Part shown: piece after piece, positions 18,297 to 27,201 of the stretch | How positions within the stretch are numbered: the stretch's first letter is position 1 | How the letters are laid out: every line of letters starts with the position of its first letter | Origin: Spirosoma fluviale | GTDB lineage: Bacteria > Bacteroidota > Bacteroidia > Cytophagales > Spirosomataceae | NCBI GenBank assembly: GCA_945906795.1 | Contig: CAMDRO010000014.1 | Location: forward strand, 1 to 44,907 | DNA: 44,907 nucleotides | Reading direction: 5' to 3' | Program-made: the position numbers and the translations under genes | Notes under the pieces: generated by a model | Told to the model about the DNA's origin: nothing | What the model saw: the letters and a program-made list of their open reading frames with translations, nothing else | Database searches by the model: none

Positions 18297-20390
18297 ATGG
18301 CACGCGATTTAAGATTTACTAGAAACATTGGTATTGCTGCGCACATTGACGCGGGTAAAACCACCACGACAGAACGTATTCTCTACTATGCTGGGGTTTC
18401 TCATAAAATAGGTGAGGTGCATGATGGAGCGGCTACCATGGACTGGATGGAGCAGGAGCAGGAGCGTGGAATCACGATTACTTCGGCCGCGACCACAGTA
18501 ACATGGAAATACCGCGAACAAGATTACCACATTAACATCATTGACACTCCGGGACACGTAGACTTTACGGTAGAAGTGAATCGTTCTTTGCGTGTATTAG
18601 ATGGTCTAGTATTTTTATTTTCCGCCGTGGACGGTGTTGAGCCTCAGTCGGAAACCAATTGGCGTTTGGCTAATAACTACAATGTAGCTCGTATTGGATT
18701 TGTCAATAAGATGGACCGTTCGGGGGCTGATTTCTTGAACGTGTGTAAGCAGGTGAAAGAAATGTTAGGTAGCTATGCGGTGCCACTTCAATTGCCGATT
18801 GGCGCTGAAGAAGGATTCGAGGGTGTGGTTGACTTAGTTAACTTCCGTGGAATCATTTGGAACGAGGAGGATAAAGGAATGACATTTAAGGAAGTACCGA
18901 TCCCGGCTGATATGTTGGAAGAGGCGACTGAATACCGCGAGAAATTATTAGAAGCGGTGGCTGAATTTGATGAGACTTTGATGGAGAAATACTTCGAAGA
19001 TCCTGCGTCAATCACAGAAGATGAAATTTTGGCGGCATTACGTGCGGCGACTATATCCATGAAAATTGTTCCAATTCTTTGTGGTTCATCTTTCAAAAAT
19101 AAAGGGGTTCAAACAATGTTGGATTACGTGATGGCTATTTTGCCTTCACCGATGGACAAAGAAGGTGTCAAAGGAATTCACCCAGACACGGGAGCTGAGG
19201 TGATGAGAAAGCCAAGTGAGTCTGAGCCATTTGCAGCTTTGGCCTTTAAAATTGCTACGGATCCTTACGTAGGTCGTCTATGTTTCATTCGTGCCTACTC
19301 AGGAGGTTTAGATTCAGGTTCTTATGTGTTGAACAACCGTTCAGGAAATAAGGAGCGTATCTCGCGTATATTTCAAATGCATGCCAACAAGCAAAATGCG
19401 ATTCCTCGTTTAGGTGCTGGGGATATTGGAGCGGTTGTAGGATTTAAAGATATTAAAACAGGGGACACCCTTTCGGATGAGAAACACCCAATTGTATTAG
19501 AAGCAATGGATTTTCCAGAGCCAGTAATTGGATATGCGATTGAACCAAAGAAAGCGGCTGATGCGGATAACTTCTCCAAAGCGATCACTAAATTGATTGA
19601 AGAAGATCCTACTTTACAAGTAGAGTCAAACGAGGAAACAGGTCAAACCATTATCAAAGGAATGGGTGAACTTCACTTAGAGATCATCATCGACCGTATG
19701 CGTCGTGAGTTTAAAGTAGAAGTTAACCAAGGTGCTCCTCAGGTAGCTTACAAGGAGTCTTTAACGAAGACGACTGAGCACCGTGAGGTTTACAAAAAAC
19801 AATCAGGTGGTCGTGGTAAGTTTGCTGATATCGTATTTGAAATCGGACCAAGAGATGATGACAAACCAGGTTTGGAGTTTGTTAATAATATTGTAGGGGG
19901 TGTAATTCCTCGTGAATTTATTCCAGCCGTTCAAAAAGGATTTGAAGAAGCGATGAAAACGGGAGCTTTAGCCGGATATCCCATGGATTCCATGAGAGTT
20001 CGCTTATTTCATGGATCTTATCACGATGTCGATTCCGATACATTATCATTTGAATTAGCAGCCCGTATGGGTTATAAAGAATCAGCAAAACAAGCGGGTG
20101 CTAAATTAATGGAGCCTATCATGGCGGTGGATGTTGTTACTCCTGATGAGTATACAGGTCCAATCACGGGTGACCTAAACCGTCGCCGTGGAATCATGAA
20201 AGGGATGGATTCACGTCAAGGAGCTGTTATCTTGAAGGCTGATGTACCTCTTTCTGAATTATTTGGTTACGTAACCGATTTGCGTACCATGTCTTCAGGA
20301 CGTGCCACGGCTTCGTTAACATTCTCTCACTATGAATTTGTTCCTCAAAGTCTTGCGGAAGAAGTCGTTAAGAAAGCAAAAGGATTGTAA
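18297..20390 (+). CDS. fusA: Elongation factor G
   Basis: 697-residue translational GTPase that drives ribosomal translocation and, with RRF, ribosome recycling. GTPase motifs: G1 [15 protein letters not shown] (about 14-28), switch [12 protein letters not shown]3 DTPGHVDF, G4 NKMDRSGAD. Downstream segments such as [18 protein letters not shown] (domain III) and the domain IV-V region through [15 protein letters not shown] are intact. Length and order are canonical. It stands as a single gene here with its own promoter and a strong terminator, not in an str operon. Codon use is strikingly biased to CGT and other optimal codons compared with its neighbours, as expected for high expression. Confidence 0.97.
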   Translation: MARDLRFTRNIGIAAHIDAGKTTTTERILYYAGVSHKIGEVHDGAATMDWMEQEQERGITITSAATTVTWKYREQDYHINIIDTPGHVDFTVEVNRSLRVLDGLVFLFSAVDGVEPQSETNWRLANNYNVARIGFVNKMDRSGADFLNVCKQVKEMLGSYAVPLQLPIGAEEGFEGVVDLVNFRGIIWNEEDKGMTFKEVPIPADMLEEATEYREKLLEAVAEFDETLMEKYFEDPASITEDEILAALRAATISMKIVPILCGSSFKNKGVQTMLDYVMAILPSPMDKEGVKGIHPDTGAEVMRKPSESEPFAALAFKIATDPYVGRLCFIRAYSGGLDSGSYVLNNRSGNKERISRIFQMHANKQNAIPRLGAGDIGAVVGFKDIKTGDTLSDEKHPIVLEAMDFPEPVIGYAIEPKKAADADNFSKAITKLIEEDPTLQVESNEETGQTIIKGMGELHLEIIIDRMRREFKVEVNQGAPQVAYKESLTKTTEHREVYKKQSGGRGKFADIVFEIGPRDDDKPGLEFVNNIVGGVIPREFIPAVQKGFEEAMKTGALAGYPMDSMRVRLFHGSYHDVDSDTLSFELAARMGYKESAKQAGAKLMEPIMAVDVVTPDEYTGPITGDLNRRRGIMKGMDSRQGAVILKADVPLSELFGYVTDLRTMSSGRATASLTFSHYEFVPQSLAEEVVKKAKGL

Positions 20391-20409
20391 GATTCTGTTA
20401 AGATAATTA

Positions 20410-20440
20410 AAAGCCCGAACGTTATGTTCGGGCTTTTTTT
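20410..20440 (+). terminator. fusA intrinsic terminator
   Basis: AAAGCCCGAAC (20410-20420), loop gttat, GTTCGGGCTTT (20426-20436) and continuing T residues. Strong GC-rich hairpin 20 bases after the fusA stop. It could also terminate the convergent acyltransferase transcript. Confidence 0.92.
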
Positions 20441-20470
20441 ATGCGGATTCACAAAGGTTTACTCGATACC

Positions 20471-21505
20471 TTAAGAAACAAAAAATCGTTTAAATGTTTG
20501 TATTGGCTTTTCAATCAAATTAAGCGAGAGGAAAGAAAAGGTAAATAGCACGATAAATGGGACCATATTAAAAGGTAACTCGGGTATAGGAATATGTAAT
20601 TTTTCCGCAATTTTGAAGAATAAATCGGGGGCCAACATATGATATAAATAAATGCCATAGGACATTTGGCCAATGAGGCGCAAAGGACTAAATGACAAAA
20701 TTTTACTAAAAAATCCGGGTTGCAGCGCGTAGAAAAGGAAAGCAGCAGAAACCAAAGAAGTGAACGTTCTAAAAAATAATTGTTTGACTAAATCAGTATC
20801 CGTGTGCTTTAAACAAAGCATTAAAAAACAAAATACAACGGGGATAATCAATCTTCGAGCCCAGATTGCTATTTCTGCTGTTCTTCCTTCTCGGATGTAA
20901 TGCGCTAATAAAGCCCCCCATGCGAAGGTGTCGACGCAGGTCAACATATACACCCCGATTCCATGCTGAAGGTGGACTGAATAATACCTAAAAGCAATAC
21001 CGAAAAACACACAAAACCATAAAAAATAGGCCCGAAAATGGCTAGAAATTAACAAAATAGAAAATGGCCAAAGGACATAAAACTGCTCCTCCACCGACAA
21101 TGACCAATACGGAGACAAGGTATCTGCCCAGTTGACATGCTGCTCCAACCAATGATTATACAAATAGGTCCAATAATACCATGGGTGCGCATAAAAGTCA
21201 GTATCAATCGTAATAGAGGCTCTTTTTAGAACCAATAATCCGGCCAGCACAAGAAAATAAATGGGAAAAATACGTAGGGCTCTGCGAATAACAAAGTTCT
21301 TAAATGAGAGAAAAAATTGCGCTTTGGTCTGTTGCTCCATTAAGATATTGGAAATCAAATAGCCCGACAAAACAAAAAATAAGGTTACGCCGATGGGACC
21401 GTTTGGCAAAATATTAATACCCACTCCCTCTGGAAACCAATGGAAAACCAAGACCAATAAAATAGCGATGGCGCGAACTCCATCTAAAGCCGGAATATAT
21501 TTCAT
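20471..21505 (-). CDS. Acyltransferase 3 family membrane protein (OafA-like)
   Basis: 344-residue polytopic membrane acyltransferase of the OafA/NodX family, which O-acylates surface polysaccharides or other extracytoplasmic targets. The N-terminus YIPALDGVRAIAILLVLVFH carries the family's catalytic-type His; later come FFVLSGYLIS, WSLSVEEQFYVLWP and about ten hydrophobic segments. I chose the ATG at 21505, which gives the standard N-terminus. The longer frame from 21553 would start upstream of the promoter. The -7 box ends six bases before this ATG, implying a leaderless or nearly leaderless mRNA. The target glycan is unknown. Confidence 0.87.
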   Translation of the reverse strand: MKYIPALDGVRAIAILLVLVFHWFPEGVGINILPNGPIGVTLFFVLSGYLISNILMEQQTKAQFFLSFKNFVIRRALRIFPIYFLVLAGLLVLKRASITIDTDFYAHPWYYWTYLYNHWLEQHVNWADTLSPYWSLSVEEQFYVLWPFSILLISSHFRAYFLWFCVFFGIAFRYYSVHLQHGIGVYMLTCVDTFAWGALLAHYIREGRTAEIAIWARRLIIPVVFCFLMLCLKHTDTDLVKQLFFRTFTSLVSAAFLFYALQPGFFSKILSFSPLRLIGQMSYGIYLYHMLAPDLFFKIAEKLHIPIPELPFNMVPFIVLFTFSFLSLNLIEKPIQTFKRFFVS

Positions 21506-21510
21506 TCTGA

Positions 21511-21541
21511 CAAAGCTAAAAAAACGTGCGCAGGAATCAAA
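21511..21541 (-). promoter_or_regulatory. Acyltransferase promoter (leaderless)
   Basis: Minus strand: -33 TTTG (21541-21538), 19-nt spacer, -7 TAGCTTTG (21518-21511). The ATG starts at 21505, about where transcription should begin. Confidence 0.65.
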
Positions 21542-21621
21542 CCTCTTATCCACCTATATCCCACTTTATCCCCCGCTTGTATCTTTCGTCTAAAACTCAG
21601 GATACTTTAAAACTTTGAATG

Positions 21622-21629
21622 TATTTTTG
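21622..21629 (+). promoter_or_regulatory. -7 element before LolD-like gene
   Basis: TATTTTTG matches TAnnTTTG, 20 bp before the start codon. No TTTG lies at the expected distance upstream. Confidence 0.4.
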
Positions 21630-21649
21630 AATGAATTATAGATTTACAC

Positions 21650-22360
21650 ATGACTAAAATAATTGAGACCCAAAATATTTCTAAACGCTACGTGATGGGC
21701 GAAGAGGTAATCGATGCTTTAATGAACATCAATATCTCCGTCAACAAAGGTGAATATGTGGCTTTTATGGGACCCTCAGGATCTGGTAAATCAACGCTCA
21801 TGAATATCGTTGGGTGTTTAGATACGCCAAGCACCGGAAAATATATTCTTAATGGGCAGGATGTTTCTGAAATGTCGGAAAATGAGTTAGCCGCCGTGAG
21901 AAATAAAGAAATTGGATTTGTTTTTCAAACGTTCAACTTACTTCCGCGCCAATCAGCCCTAGAAAATGTAGCTCTTCCATTAATTTATGCAGGATATTCT
22001 AAAGCGAGAAGAACTGAAATTGCCATGGAAACCTTACGCGGAGTAGGTTTAGATAATCGCGCACGGCATAAGCCCAACGAACTTTCAGGGGGCCAAAGAC
22101 AACGTGTTGCCATTGCGCGCGCCCTCGTAAACGAACCCTCTATTTTACTAGCGGATGAGCCCACAGGTAACTTAGATTCAAAAACCTCCTATGAAATTAT
22201 GGATCTGTTTGATCAATTACATAAAAAAGGAAATACCATCGTCATGGTGACCCACGAGGATGACATCGCTCAATATGCACACCGGATCATTCGTTTACGC
22301 GATGGTTTGATTGAATCAGATACCATCAATACCAACGTCAGGAAGGTAGAGAAAGGGTAA
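21650..22360 (+). CDS. LolD/MacB-type ABC transporter ATP-binding protein
   Basis: 236-residue ATPase with Walker [10 protein letters not shown] (about 41-49), Q-loop [17 protein letters not shown], signature [15 protein letters not shown] (about 144), Walker [17 protein letters not shown] and H-loop MVTHEDD. The [17 protein letters not shown]-like region (here [17 protein letters not shown]) and length fit the LolD / MacB / FtsE group, which power extraction or export of lipoproteins or other substrates across the envelope. No permease gene is adjacent, so its partner must lie elsewhere. It is followed by AT-rich hairpins and the higBA remnant. Confidence 0.88.
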   Translation: MTKIIETQNISKRYVMGEEVIDALMNINISVNKGEYVAFMGPSGSGKSTLMNIVGCLDTPSTGKYILNGQDVSEMSENELAAVRNKEIGFVFQTFNLLPRQSALENVALPLIYAGYSKARRTEIAMETLRGVGLDNRARHKPNELSGGQRQRVAIARALVNEPSILLADEPTGNLDSKTSYEIMDLFDQLHKKGNTIVMVTHEDDIAQYAHRIIRLRDGLIESDTINTNVRKVEKG

Positions 22361-22415
22361 TAATCAATCTAATGATTATTTATTTTAATGATCAGTTTTA
22401 AATATTTTTAAAACT
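22359..22415. repeat. Two AT-rich inverted repeats downstream of the ABC gene
   Basis: AATAATCA (22359-22366) pairs with TGATTATT (22373-22380), and AGTTTTAAA (22394-22402) pairs with TTTAAAACT (22407-22415). Either may end the ABC transcript, but neither has a clean T-tract or GC-rich stem. Confidence 0.4.
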
Positions 22416-22449
22416 CAATTTCCATGTATTTTTATTGATTAGAATTATC

Positions 22450-22475
22450 ATTTATTCACTTTTATGTGAATAAAT
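22450..22475. promoter_or_regulatory. Palindromic operator candidate for higBA
   Basis: Perfect 10-bp inverted repeat ATTTATTCAC (22450-22459) and GTGAATAAAT (22466-22475) with a 6-nt centre. It ends five bases before the -7 box of the toxin-antitoxin locus. HigA-type antitoxins usually repress their own promoter by binding such palindromes, so autoregulation is the simplest reading (inference). Confidence 0.6.
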
Positions 22476-22479
22476 TTCA

Positions 22480-22487
22480 TATCTTTG
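22480..22487 (+). promoter_or_regulatory. higBA -7 element
   Basis: TATCTTTG matches TAnnTTTG. The toxin ATG at 22499 is 11 bases after the box, so the mRNA leader would be very short. The -33 region is occupied by the palindrome. Confidence 0.55.
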
Positions 22488-22498
22488 ATGTAAATAAA

Positions 22499-22811
22499 AT
22501 GATCATTGTTTTTGACAAAATTGAATTACAAGAAATTTATGAACAGGGATATTCAGAAAATAGAAAATTTTGGTTTCAGCCTGAGGTCATTAAGCAATAT
22601 ATAAAAATCATTAATATTTTGCTGGCGATTGAAAAAATTGAAGAACTATATCAAATTTAAAAGCCTTCATTTTAAAAAATTACTCGGCTCTAAATTTGCA
22701 CTTCAATCCATAAGGATTAATAATAAGTACAGACTCGAATGCATTATTAGTTATGATATTTACGTTTTAGTTGGCAAAATCTTATCCATCAGCAACCATT
22801 ACAAATCATGA
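22499..22811 (+). pseudogene. higB: Frameshifted HigB/RelE-type toxin
   Basis: Two overlapping frames together reconstruct a RelE/HigB-like RNase. Part 1 from the ATG at 22499 runs MIIVFDKIELQEIYEQGYSE to EKIEELYQI and stops at TAA near 22658. Part 2, one base further along, continues with FKSLHFKKLLGSKF, ALQSIRINNKYRLECI and VGKILSISNHYKS, stopping at 22811. In intact homologues the LY-x-FKSL..F segment is continuous, so one extra base around CAAATTTAAA (about 22650-22660) breaks the gene. The 3' end overlaps the higA start as ATGA, the usual TA coupling. A +1 programmed frameshift or an assembly error is possible, but a disabled toxin is the simplest explanation. Confidence 0.8.
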
Positions 22812-23086
22812 AAAATAAACCTGAATTAAAACCATTTTTTGCAACTCATCCAGGTGAATTATTATTAGATGAAATGAAAGAGCGAAAGATATCTCAAATT
22901 AAAATTGCAACCCAAACGGGAGTTAAAGCTTCATTTTTAAATGAGATCATCAAAGGCAAACGAAGCATTCACGCACATTTTGCCATATCATTAGAAAAAG
23001 CCTTAGGCATCCCTGCGGAATACTGGCTAAGGCTACAAATGCATTATGATTTAACCATGGCTAGGGCTGCTTTAAGCTTAAACTAA
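22808..23086 (+). CDS. higA: HigA family antitoxin (XRE-type)
   Basis: 92-residue DNA-binding antitoxin. HPGELLLDEMKERKISQIK leads into a helix-turn-helix (about 28-60, ATQTGVKASFLNEIIKGKRS) and the conserved tail ALGIPAEYWLRLQMHYDL, all typical of HigA. It binds and neutralises HigB and represses the shared promoter in known systems. Its partner gene immediately upstream is frameshifted, so this antitoxin is probably orphaned while its reading frame is intact. Start ATG overlaps the toxin stop. A strong hairpin terminator follows. Confidence 0.92.
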   Translation: MKNKPELKPFFATHPGELLLDEMKERKISQIKIATQTGVKASFLNEIIKGKRSIHAHFAISLEKALGIPAEYWLRLQMHYDLTMARAALSLN

Positions 23087-23114
23087 TTTTCAATTTTTAG
23101 AAATAAATTAAACA

Positions 23115-23146
23115 AAGAAAGCTGTTCATTTCTGAACAGCTTTCTT
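23115..23146. terminator. Bidirectional terminator between higA and rplS
   Basis: Perfect 14-bp stem AAGAAAGCTGTTCA (23115-23128) and TGAACAGCTTTCTT (23133-23146), with a 4-nt loop. T-rich sequence follows on both strands. It lies between convergent genes. Confidence 0.88.
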
Positions 23147-23165
23147 ATTTATAAAAATCTCAAAC

Positions 23166-23519
23166 CTATTTTTTCTTCTCTTTTACACGAGCCGCTTTCC
23201 CTTGCTTACCTCTCATGTAGTATAAACGAGCACGGCGAACTTTACCACGACGGGTAACCTCGATCTTGTCAACATTGGGAGACAAGATTGGGAAGATACG
23301 TTCCACTCCTATTCCATTTGAAATCTTACGAACCGTGAACGTTTCTCCAGCACCTGAATTCTTGCGCTGAATAACTAATCCTTGGAATACCTGGATACGC
23401 TCCTTGTTTCCTTCGCGAATTTTTACGTGTACATTAACTGTATCGCCAGCTCCAAATTCTGGATGCTCCGCTCTACGTGGGGCACTTTCTGCTTCAACAA
23501 ACTTAATTAATTCACTCAT
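23166..23519 (-). CDS. rplS: 50S ribosomal protein L19
   Basis: 117-residue ribosomal protein at the 30S-50S interface. Family hallmarks: [23 protein letters not shown] split here as [16 protein letters not shown] and [13 protein letters not shown], then [16 protein letters not shown] and [20 protein letters not shown]. The basic C-terminal tail is normal. It stands alone rather than with rpsP-rimM-trmD. The -7 box TATCTTTG lies at 23598-23591 on the minus strand, giving a leader of about 65 nt. Confidence 0.97.
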   Translation of the reverse strand: MSELIKFVEAESAPRRAEHPEFGAGDTVNVHVKIREGNKERIQVFQGLVIQRKNSGAGETFTVRKISNGIGVERIFPILSPNVDKIEVTRRGKVRRARLYYMRGKQGKAARVKEKKK

Positions 23520-23590
23520 CTTTCTTAAATTTTGGATGATTATCAGCGCTTAGCGGTCCAATTGTACATAAGCCGAGCTGATTCGGGTTG

Positions 23591-23598
23591 CAAAGATA
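23591..23598 (-). promoter_or_regulatory. rplS -7 element
   Basis: Minus-strand TATCTTTG. No TTTG appears 18-21 nt upstream, so the call rests on the -7 box alone. It lies in the gap between trpA and rplS. Confidence 0.45.
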
Positions 23599-23647
23599 GA
23601 AAAATAAAATCTTTTTTTAAAAGAATGATTAAAATTATTCCTAAAAT

Positions 23648-24427
23648 TTATTTTAATCCCTTGATACTTTTCACGAATCCCACAATTTCCTCTCGTAGAT
23701 TTTTTGCATTACCTAAAAGCTTCACAAAAGCACTGCCAATAATCGCCCCCGATGCGCCATTAGAAGCCTTAATAAAACTCTCTCGGTCGGAGATTCCAAA
23801 ACCTACCAACCTTGGATTTTTTAAATTCATCGCTTCAATACGTTTGAAATAAGTTTCTTGATCTGTGGAAATACCCGATTTGGCCCCCGTCGTACTGGCA
23901 GATGATACCATGTAAATAAATCCTTCACTAACAGCGTCGATTTGCTTTATACGCTCATCGGATGTCTGAGGAGTAATTAAAAAGATATTAAATAAACCAT
24001 AGCGCTCAAAAATCGATTGATAACTCTGCTGATATTCGGCCATAGGCAAATCGGGTAAAATCAAGCCATCGACTCCCACTTCCTGGCATTTTTGACAAAA
24101 ACGCTCCACCCCAAATTGCAGTACAGGATTAATGTACCCCATCAATAACACAGGAACAGAAATACTTGGCCGCATATTTTTGAGCTGATCAAACAGATGC
24201 GACACCGTCATGCCCTGATCTAAAGAAACCTGATTAGATTGTTGGATCGTCTCTCCATCAGCCACCGGATCAGAATAAGGCATCCCAATTTCAATGATGT
24301 CCACGCCCCCTTCTTGTAAGGCATTTAAAACCAACATCGTATCCCCTAAATTAGGATAGCCCGCCGTCGCATAAATATTTAAAATAGGTTCTTTTCGCGA
24401 GGCAAATAAAGCTGATATTCGATTCAT
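23648..24427 (-). CDS. trpA: Tryptophan synthase alpha subunit
   Basis: Cleaves indole-3-glycerol phosphate to indole and glyceraldehyde 3-phosphate, and feeds indole to TrpB. TIM barrel of 259 residues from the chosen ATG (MNRISALF), or 262 from an ATG at 24436 that overlaps trpB by 8 bases. Catalytic Glu46 (IIEIGMPYSDP) and Asp57 (PVADGE) are present, with LILPDLPMAEY, GFIYMVSSASTTG and LVGFGISDRES. It is the last gene of the trp operon. Confidence 0.96.
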   Translation of the reverse strand: MNRISALFASRKEPILNIYATAGYPNLGDTMLVLNALQEGGVDIIEIGMPYSDPVADGETIQQSNQVSLDQGMTVSHLFDQLKNMRPSISVPVLLMGYINPVLQFGVERFCQKCQEVGVDGLILPDLPMAEYQQSYQSIFERYGLFNIFLITPQTSDERIKQIDAVSEGFIYMVSSASTTGAKSGISTDQETYFKRIEAMNLKNPRLVGFGISDRESFIKASNGASGAIIGSAFVKLLGNAKNLREEIVGFVKSIKGLK

Positions 24428-24428
24428 A

Positions 24429-25631
24429 TTAATCATTTAATTTTAAGGCTTTTTGGTATGTCGCCAAATCTTTATCCCCTCTCCCTGATAAATTGACGAC
24501 TGAAATCTCATTCGGTTTTGCTCCTAATTTTCCAAACACCGCTAGGGCATGCGCTGTCTCCAATGCAGGGATAATACCTTCCAACATCGAACATTCTAGC
24601 GCTGCAGCCAAGGCCTCCTCATCCGTAATATCAAAGAACTTCGCTCGGCCAGAGGTGGCCAAATGTGCATGCAAAGGACCAATTCCTGGATAATCCAAGC
24701 CTGCCGAAATGGAATAGGGCTCGATGACTTGGCCATCTTCGGTTTGCATCAACAAGCTTTTGGATCCATGCAAAACACCTGGTTTTCCTAAAAAAGTAGT
24801 TGCGGCCGAATGACCACTCGATATTCCTTGGCCAGCCGCCTCCGCAGCAATTAAGGCGGTTCGCGGTTCATCTAAATAATGATAAAATGCCCCCGCTGCA
24901 TTTGAACCCCCTCCCACGCAAGCTAAAATATAATCCGGGTAATCTCGACCCTCTTTCTCTTGTAATTGCCATTTAATTTCCTCCGAAATAATTGATTGGA
25001 ATTTGGCCACCATATCGGGATAAGGATGCGGGCCCACCACTGAACCAATAATATAATGGGTGTCGACCGGATGATTAATCCAATGACGCATCGCCTCATT
25101 GGTAGCATCCTTTAAAGTCTTTGACCCAGATTGCGCGGCAACGACGGTAGCCCCCAGCATTTTCATTCGAGCCACATTAGGCGCTTGACGCTCTATGTCA
25201 ATGGCACCCATGTAAATAATACATTCCATTCCCATTAAGGCACATACCGTGGCCGTGGCCACCCCATGCTGTCCAGCACCTGTTTCAGCCACAATTTTAT
25301 GCTTGCCCAATCGCTTAGCCATCAAAATCTGGCCTATGGTATTATTGACTTTGTGTGCACCCGTATGACACAAATCCTCCCGTTTCAAATAAATTTGGGT
25401 ATTGTATTTAGCGGACAATCGCTCCGCCTTAAACAAGGGAGTCGGTCGGCCCACAAAATCTTTCAACAAGAAATGGAATTCTTTTTGGAAGCTCGGTTCC
25501 ATCATGTATTCCAAATAATGTAAACGCAATTCCTCTACGTTTGGATACAACATCTCGGGGATAAAAGCACCCCCAAAATCACCATAATAACCCTTTTCAC
25601 TCACATGAAAAGATATTCCTGCATCGATCAT
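24429..25631 (-). CDS. trpB: Tryptophan synthase beta subunit
   Basis: PLP enzyme joining indole and serine to give tryptophan; works as an alpha2-beta2 complex with TrpA. 400 residues with PLP lysine Lys94 in HTGAHKVNN, the preceding [13 protein letters not shown], phosphate loop [10 protein letters not shown] and C-terminal SGRGDKDL. Its ATG overlaps the trpF stop by four bases (ATGA), and its stop is one base before the chosen trpA ATG, so translation is probably coupled. Confidence 0.98.
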   Translation of the reverse strand: MIDAGISFHVSEKGYYGDFGGAFIPEMLYPNVEELRLHYLEYMMEPSFQKEFHFLLKDFVGRPTPLFKAERLSAKYNTQIYLKREDLCHTGAHKVNNTIGQILMAKRLGKHKIVAETGAGQHGVATATVCALMGMECIIYMGAIDIERQAPNVARMKMLGATVVAAQSGSKTLKDATNEAMRHWINHPVDTHYIIGSVVGPHPYPDMVAKFQSIISEEIKWQLQEKEGRDYPDYILACVGGGSNAAGAFYHYLDEPRTALIAAEAAGQGISSGHSAATTFLGKPGVLHGSKSLLMQTEDGQVIEPYSISAGLDYPGIGPLHAHLATSGRAKFFDITDEEALAAALECSMLEGIIPALETAHALAVFGKLGAKPNEISVVNLSGRGDKDLATYQKALKLND

Positions 25632-26239
25632 CTTTCAATTATTTTTGAAATATTTTTAACTTTTTCTATATCCTTAACTCCAGGCACCGACTCTAATTTA
25701 CTGTTAAAATCAAGCGCATAGATGGGAAATTGCGCCGACAAAGATATCGCTTCTGCCACGTTTTCCTCCCCTAATCCACCCGCTAATATAAATGGAATGG
25801 AATTGTTATAGGCCTTTAACATCGTCCAATCAAATGTTATTCCCGTTCCACCCACTTGTTCCCCTTTTTTTGTATCAAATAAAAATAAATCCGGCTCCCC
25901 TACACAATCCAACAAATCGTTTTCATTGCTCACTGAAATAGCCTTGATCACCTTCAGTCCTAAAGACTTTAATTTCAAAATGTCATTGGCCGATTCCTGA
26001 CCATGCAATTGGACCCACTCAAAACCTGTCCTTTTAGCCAATTCAGCAATTTTCTCAACGGGTGCATCCACAAAAACCCCAACGGCCTTTATATTTTTAG
26101 GTAAGTCAGGAATTATAAAATACTCCCCTACATACCTGGGCGATTTTGGTGCCCAAATAAATCCCATAAAGTCCGGCTCAAAGGCGGCAACATCCTCAAT
26201 ATTACTTAAATCCCGCATGCCACACACCTTCCATTTCAT
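25628..26239 (-). CDS. trpF: Phosphoribosylanthranilate isomerase
   Basis: Isomerises phosphoribosylanthranilate to CdRP, the third step from anthranilate. 203-residue TIM barrel with the KVCGMRDL start (Cys general base), [38 protein letters not shown] and [12 protein letters not shown]. Five bases separate it from trpC, and it overlaps trpB. It is a separate gene rather than a trpC-trpF fusion. Confidence 0.96.
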   Translation of the reverse strand: MKWKVCGMRDLSNIEDVAAFEPDFMGFIWAPKSPRYVGEYFIIPDLPKNIKAVGVFVDAPVEKIAELAKRTGFEWVQLHGQESANDILKLKSLGLKVIKAISVSNENDLLDCVGEPDLFLFDTKKGEQVGGTGITFDWTMLKAYNNSIPFILAGGLGEENVAEAISLSAQFPIYALDFNSKLESVPGVKDIEKVKNISKIIER

Positions 26240-26244
26240 CCTAC

Positions 26245-27027
26245 TTACCTTAAAAATTCAGTTAAAGCAGCCCCAGGATTCGTCGTTTTCATAAAACTTT
26301 CGCCAATCAAAAACCCCCGATATCCATATGTTTTTAAATCCTTAATAATCTCAGCACTCGATATACAACTTTCAGAAATTTTCACAAATTGAGCCGGAAT
26401 TTTATCCGCCAACACCTTTGAAGCCTCCACATTTTGCTCCGAAAAATTCTTCAAATTCCGATTATTTACCCCCACAACCGATATATAATCACCTATGCTC
26501 CTATCTAATTCTTCTTGGTCATGTACTTCTAACAAAGTCTCCATGCCTAAAGAACGCGCGAATGTTCCTAATGTTTTAATTTCTGAAGGACTCAAAGCCG
26601 CGGCAATCAATAAAACAACGTCCGCACCCATGGACTTAGCCTCAATAATTTGATACTCGTCAATCATAAAGTCCTTACGAAGCAAAGGCGTTCCAGGATT
26701 CGTCTTTCTCGCTAATTCAAAATCTTCATAGGTCCCCCCAAAAAAATGCTCATCCGTCAGCACCGATAAGCATGCAGCTCCCGCTTGAACATATCCCTTC
26801 GTTACTTCATCCACGCCCATTCGATCATTAATAATTCCTTTGGATGGGGACTTACGCTTAAACTCAGCAATAATTCCCGTAGAAGCAGGTGCAATTAACG
26901 ACATCGACAAAGAATGGCAAGCGCGCGCAAAATACCCCTGCTTCTCTAATTCAGCAGTTGATTTGAGAAGTTTGCATGCCGCAACCTCCTCCCTTTTCTT
27001 CGCAATAATTTGATCTAAAATGCTCAT
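26245..27027 (-). CDS. trpC: Indole-3-glycerol phosphate synthase
   Basis: Converts CdRP to indole-3-glycerol phosphate. 260-residue TIM barrel: ILDQIIAKKREEVAA, IIAEFKRKSPSKG with the catalytic Lys, LLRKDFMIDEYQI, GVNNRNLKNF and SESCISS. The upstream gap to trpD is 174 bp, much longer than the other gaps in this operon, and is filled with 47-bp repeats. Confidence 0.96.
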   Translation of the reverse strand: MSILDQIIAKKREEVAACKLLKSTAELEKQGYFARACHSLSMSLIAPASTGIIAEFKRKSPSKGIINDRMGVDEVTKGYVQAGAACLSVLTDEHFFGGTYEDFELARKTNPGTPLLRKDFMIDEYQIIEAKSMGADVVLLIAAALSPSEIKTLGTFARSLGMETLLEVHDQEELDRSIGDYISVVGVNNRNLKNFSEQNVEASKVLADKIPAQFVKISESCISSAEIIKDLKTYGYRGFLIGESFMKTTNPGAALTEFLR

Positions 27028-27045
27028 TTTGTTTCCCTTAACCCA

Positions 27046-27186
27046 ACGCGAAATATCACGTCGCTACAATTTCACTTTTATTTTACAACTCGACGCGAGG
27101 TATCACGTCGCTACAATTTCACCTTTATTTTACAACTCGACGTGAATATCACGTCATTACATGTAGAGACGCGATACCTCGCGTCT
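27046..27186. repeat. 47-bp tandem repeats plus inverted copy between trpD and trpC
   Basis: A unit beginning ACGCG or ACGTG recurs at 27046, 27093 and 27140, exactly 47 bp apart. Each contains a TATCACGTC core, followed by CGCTACAATTTCAC and TTTTACAACTCG in the first two. A fourth copy in opposite orientation (GTAGAGACGCGATACCTCGC, from 27163) follows directly and can pair with copies 2-3 as a long hairpin. Related sequence recurs at 37791-37813, so this is a dispersed intergenic repeat. It is in the trp mRNA and could affect the expression ratio of the two halves of the operon. Confidence 0.8.
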
Positions 27187-27201
27187 ATTTTTTCCGTCTA
27201 T

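Noticed and set aside
22359-22415. Intrinsic terminator of the ABC gene
   Set aside because: The AT-only stems lack a following T-tract, so they are listed only as inverted repeats.
27046-27186. CRISPR-like regular repeats
   Set aside because: Only three direct copies, the spacer parts are also repeated, one copy is inverted, and no cas gene is near.
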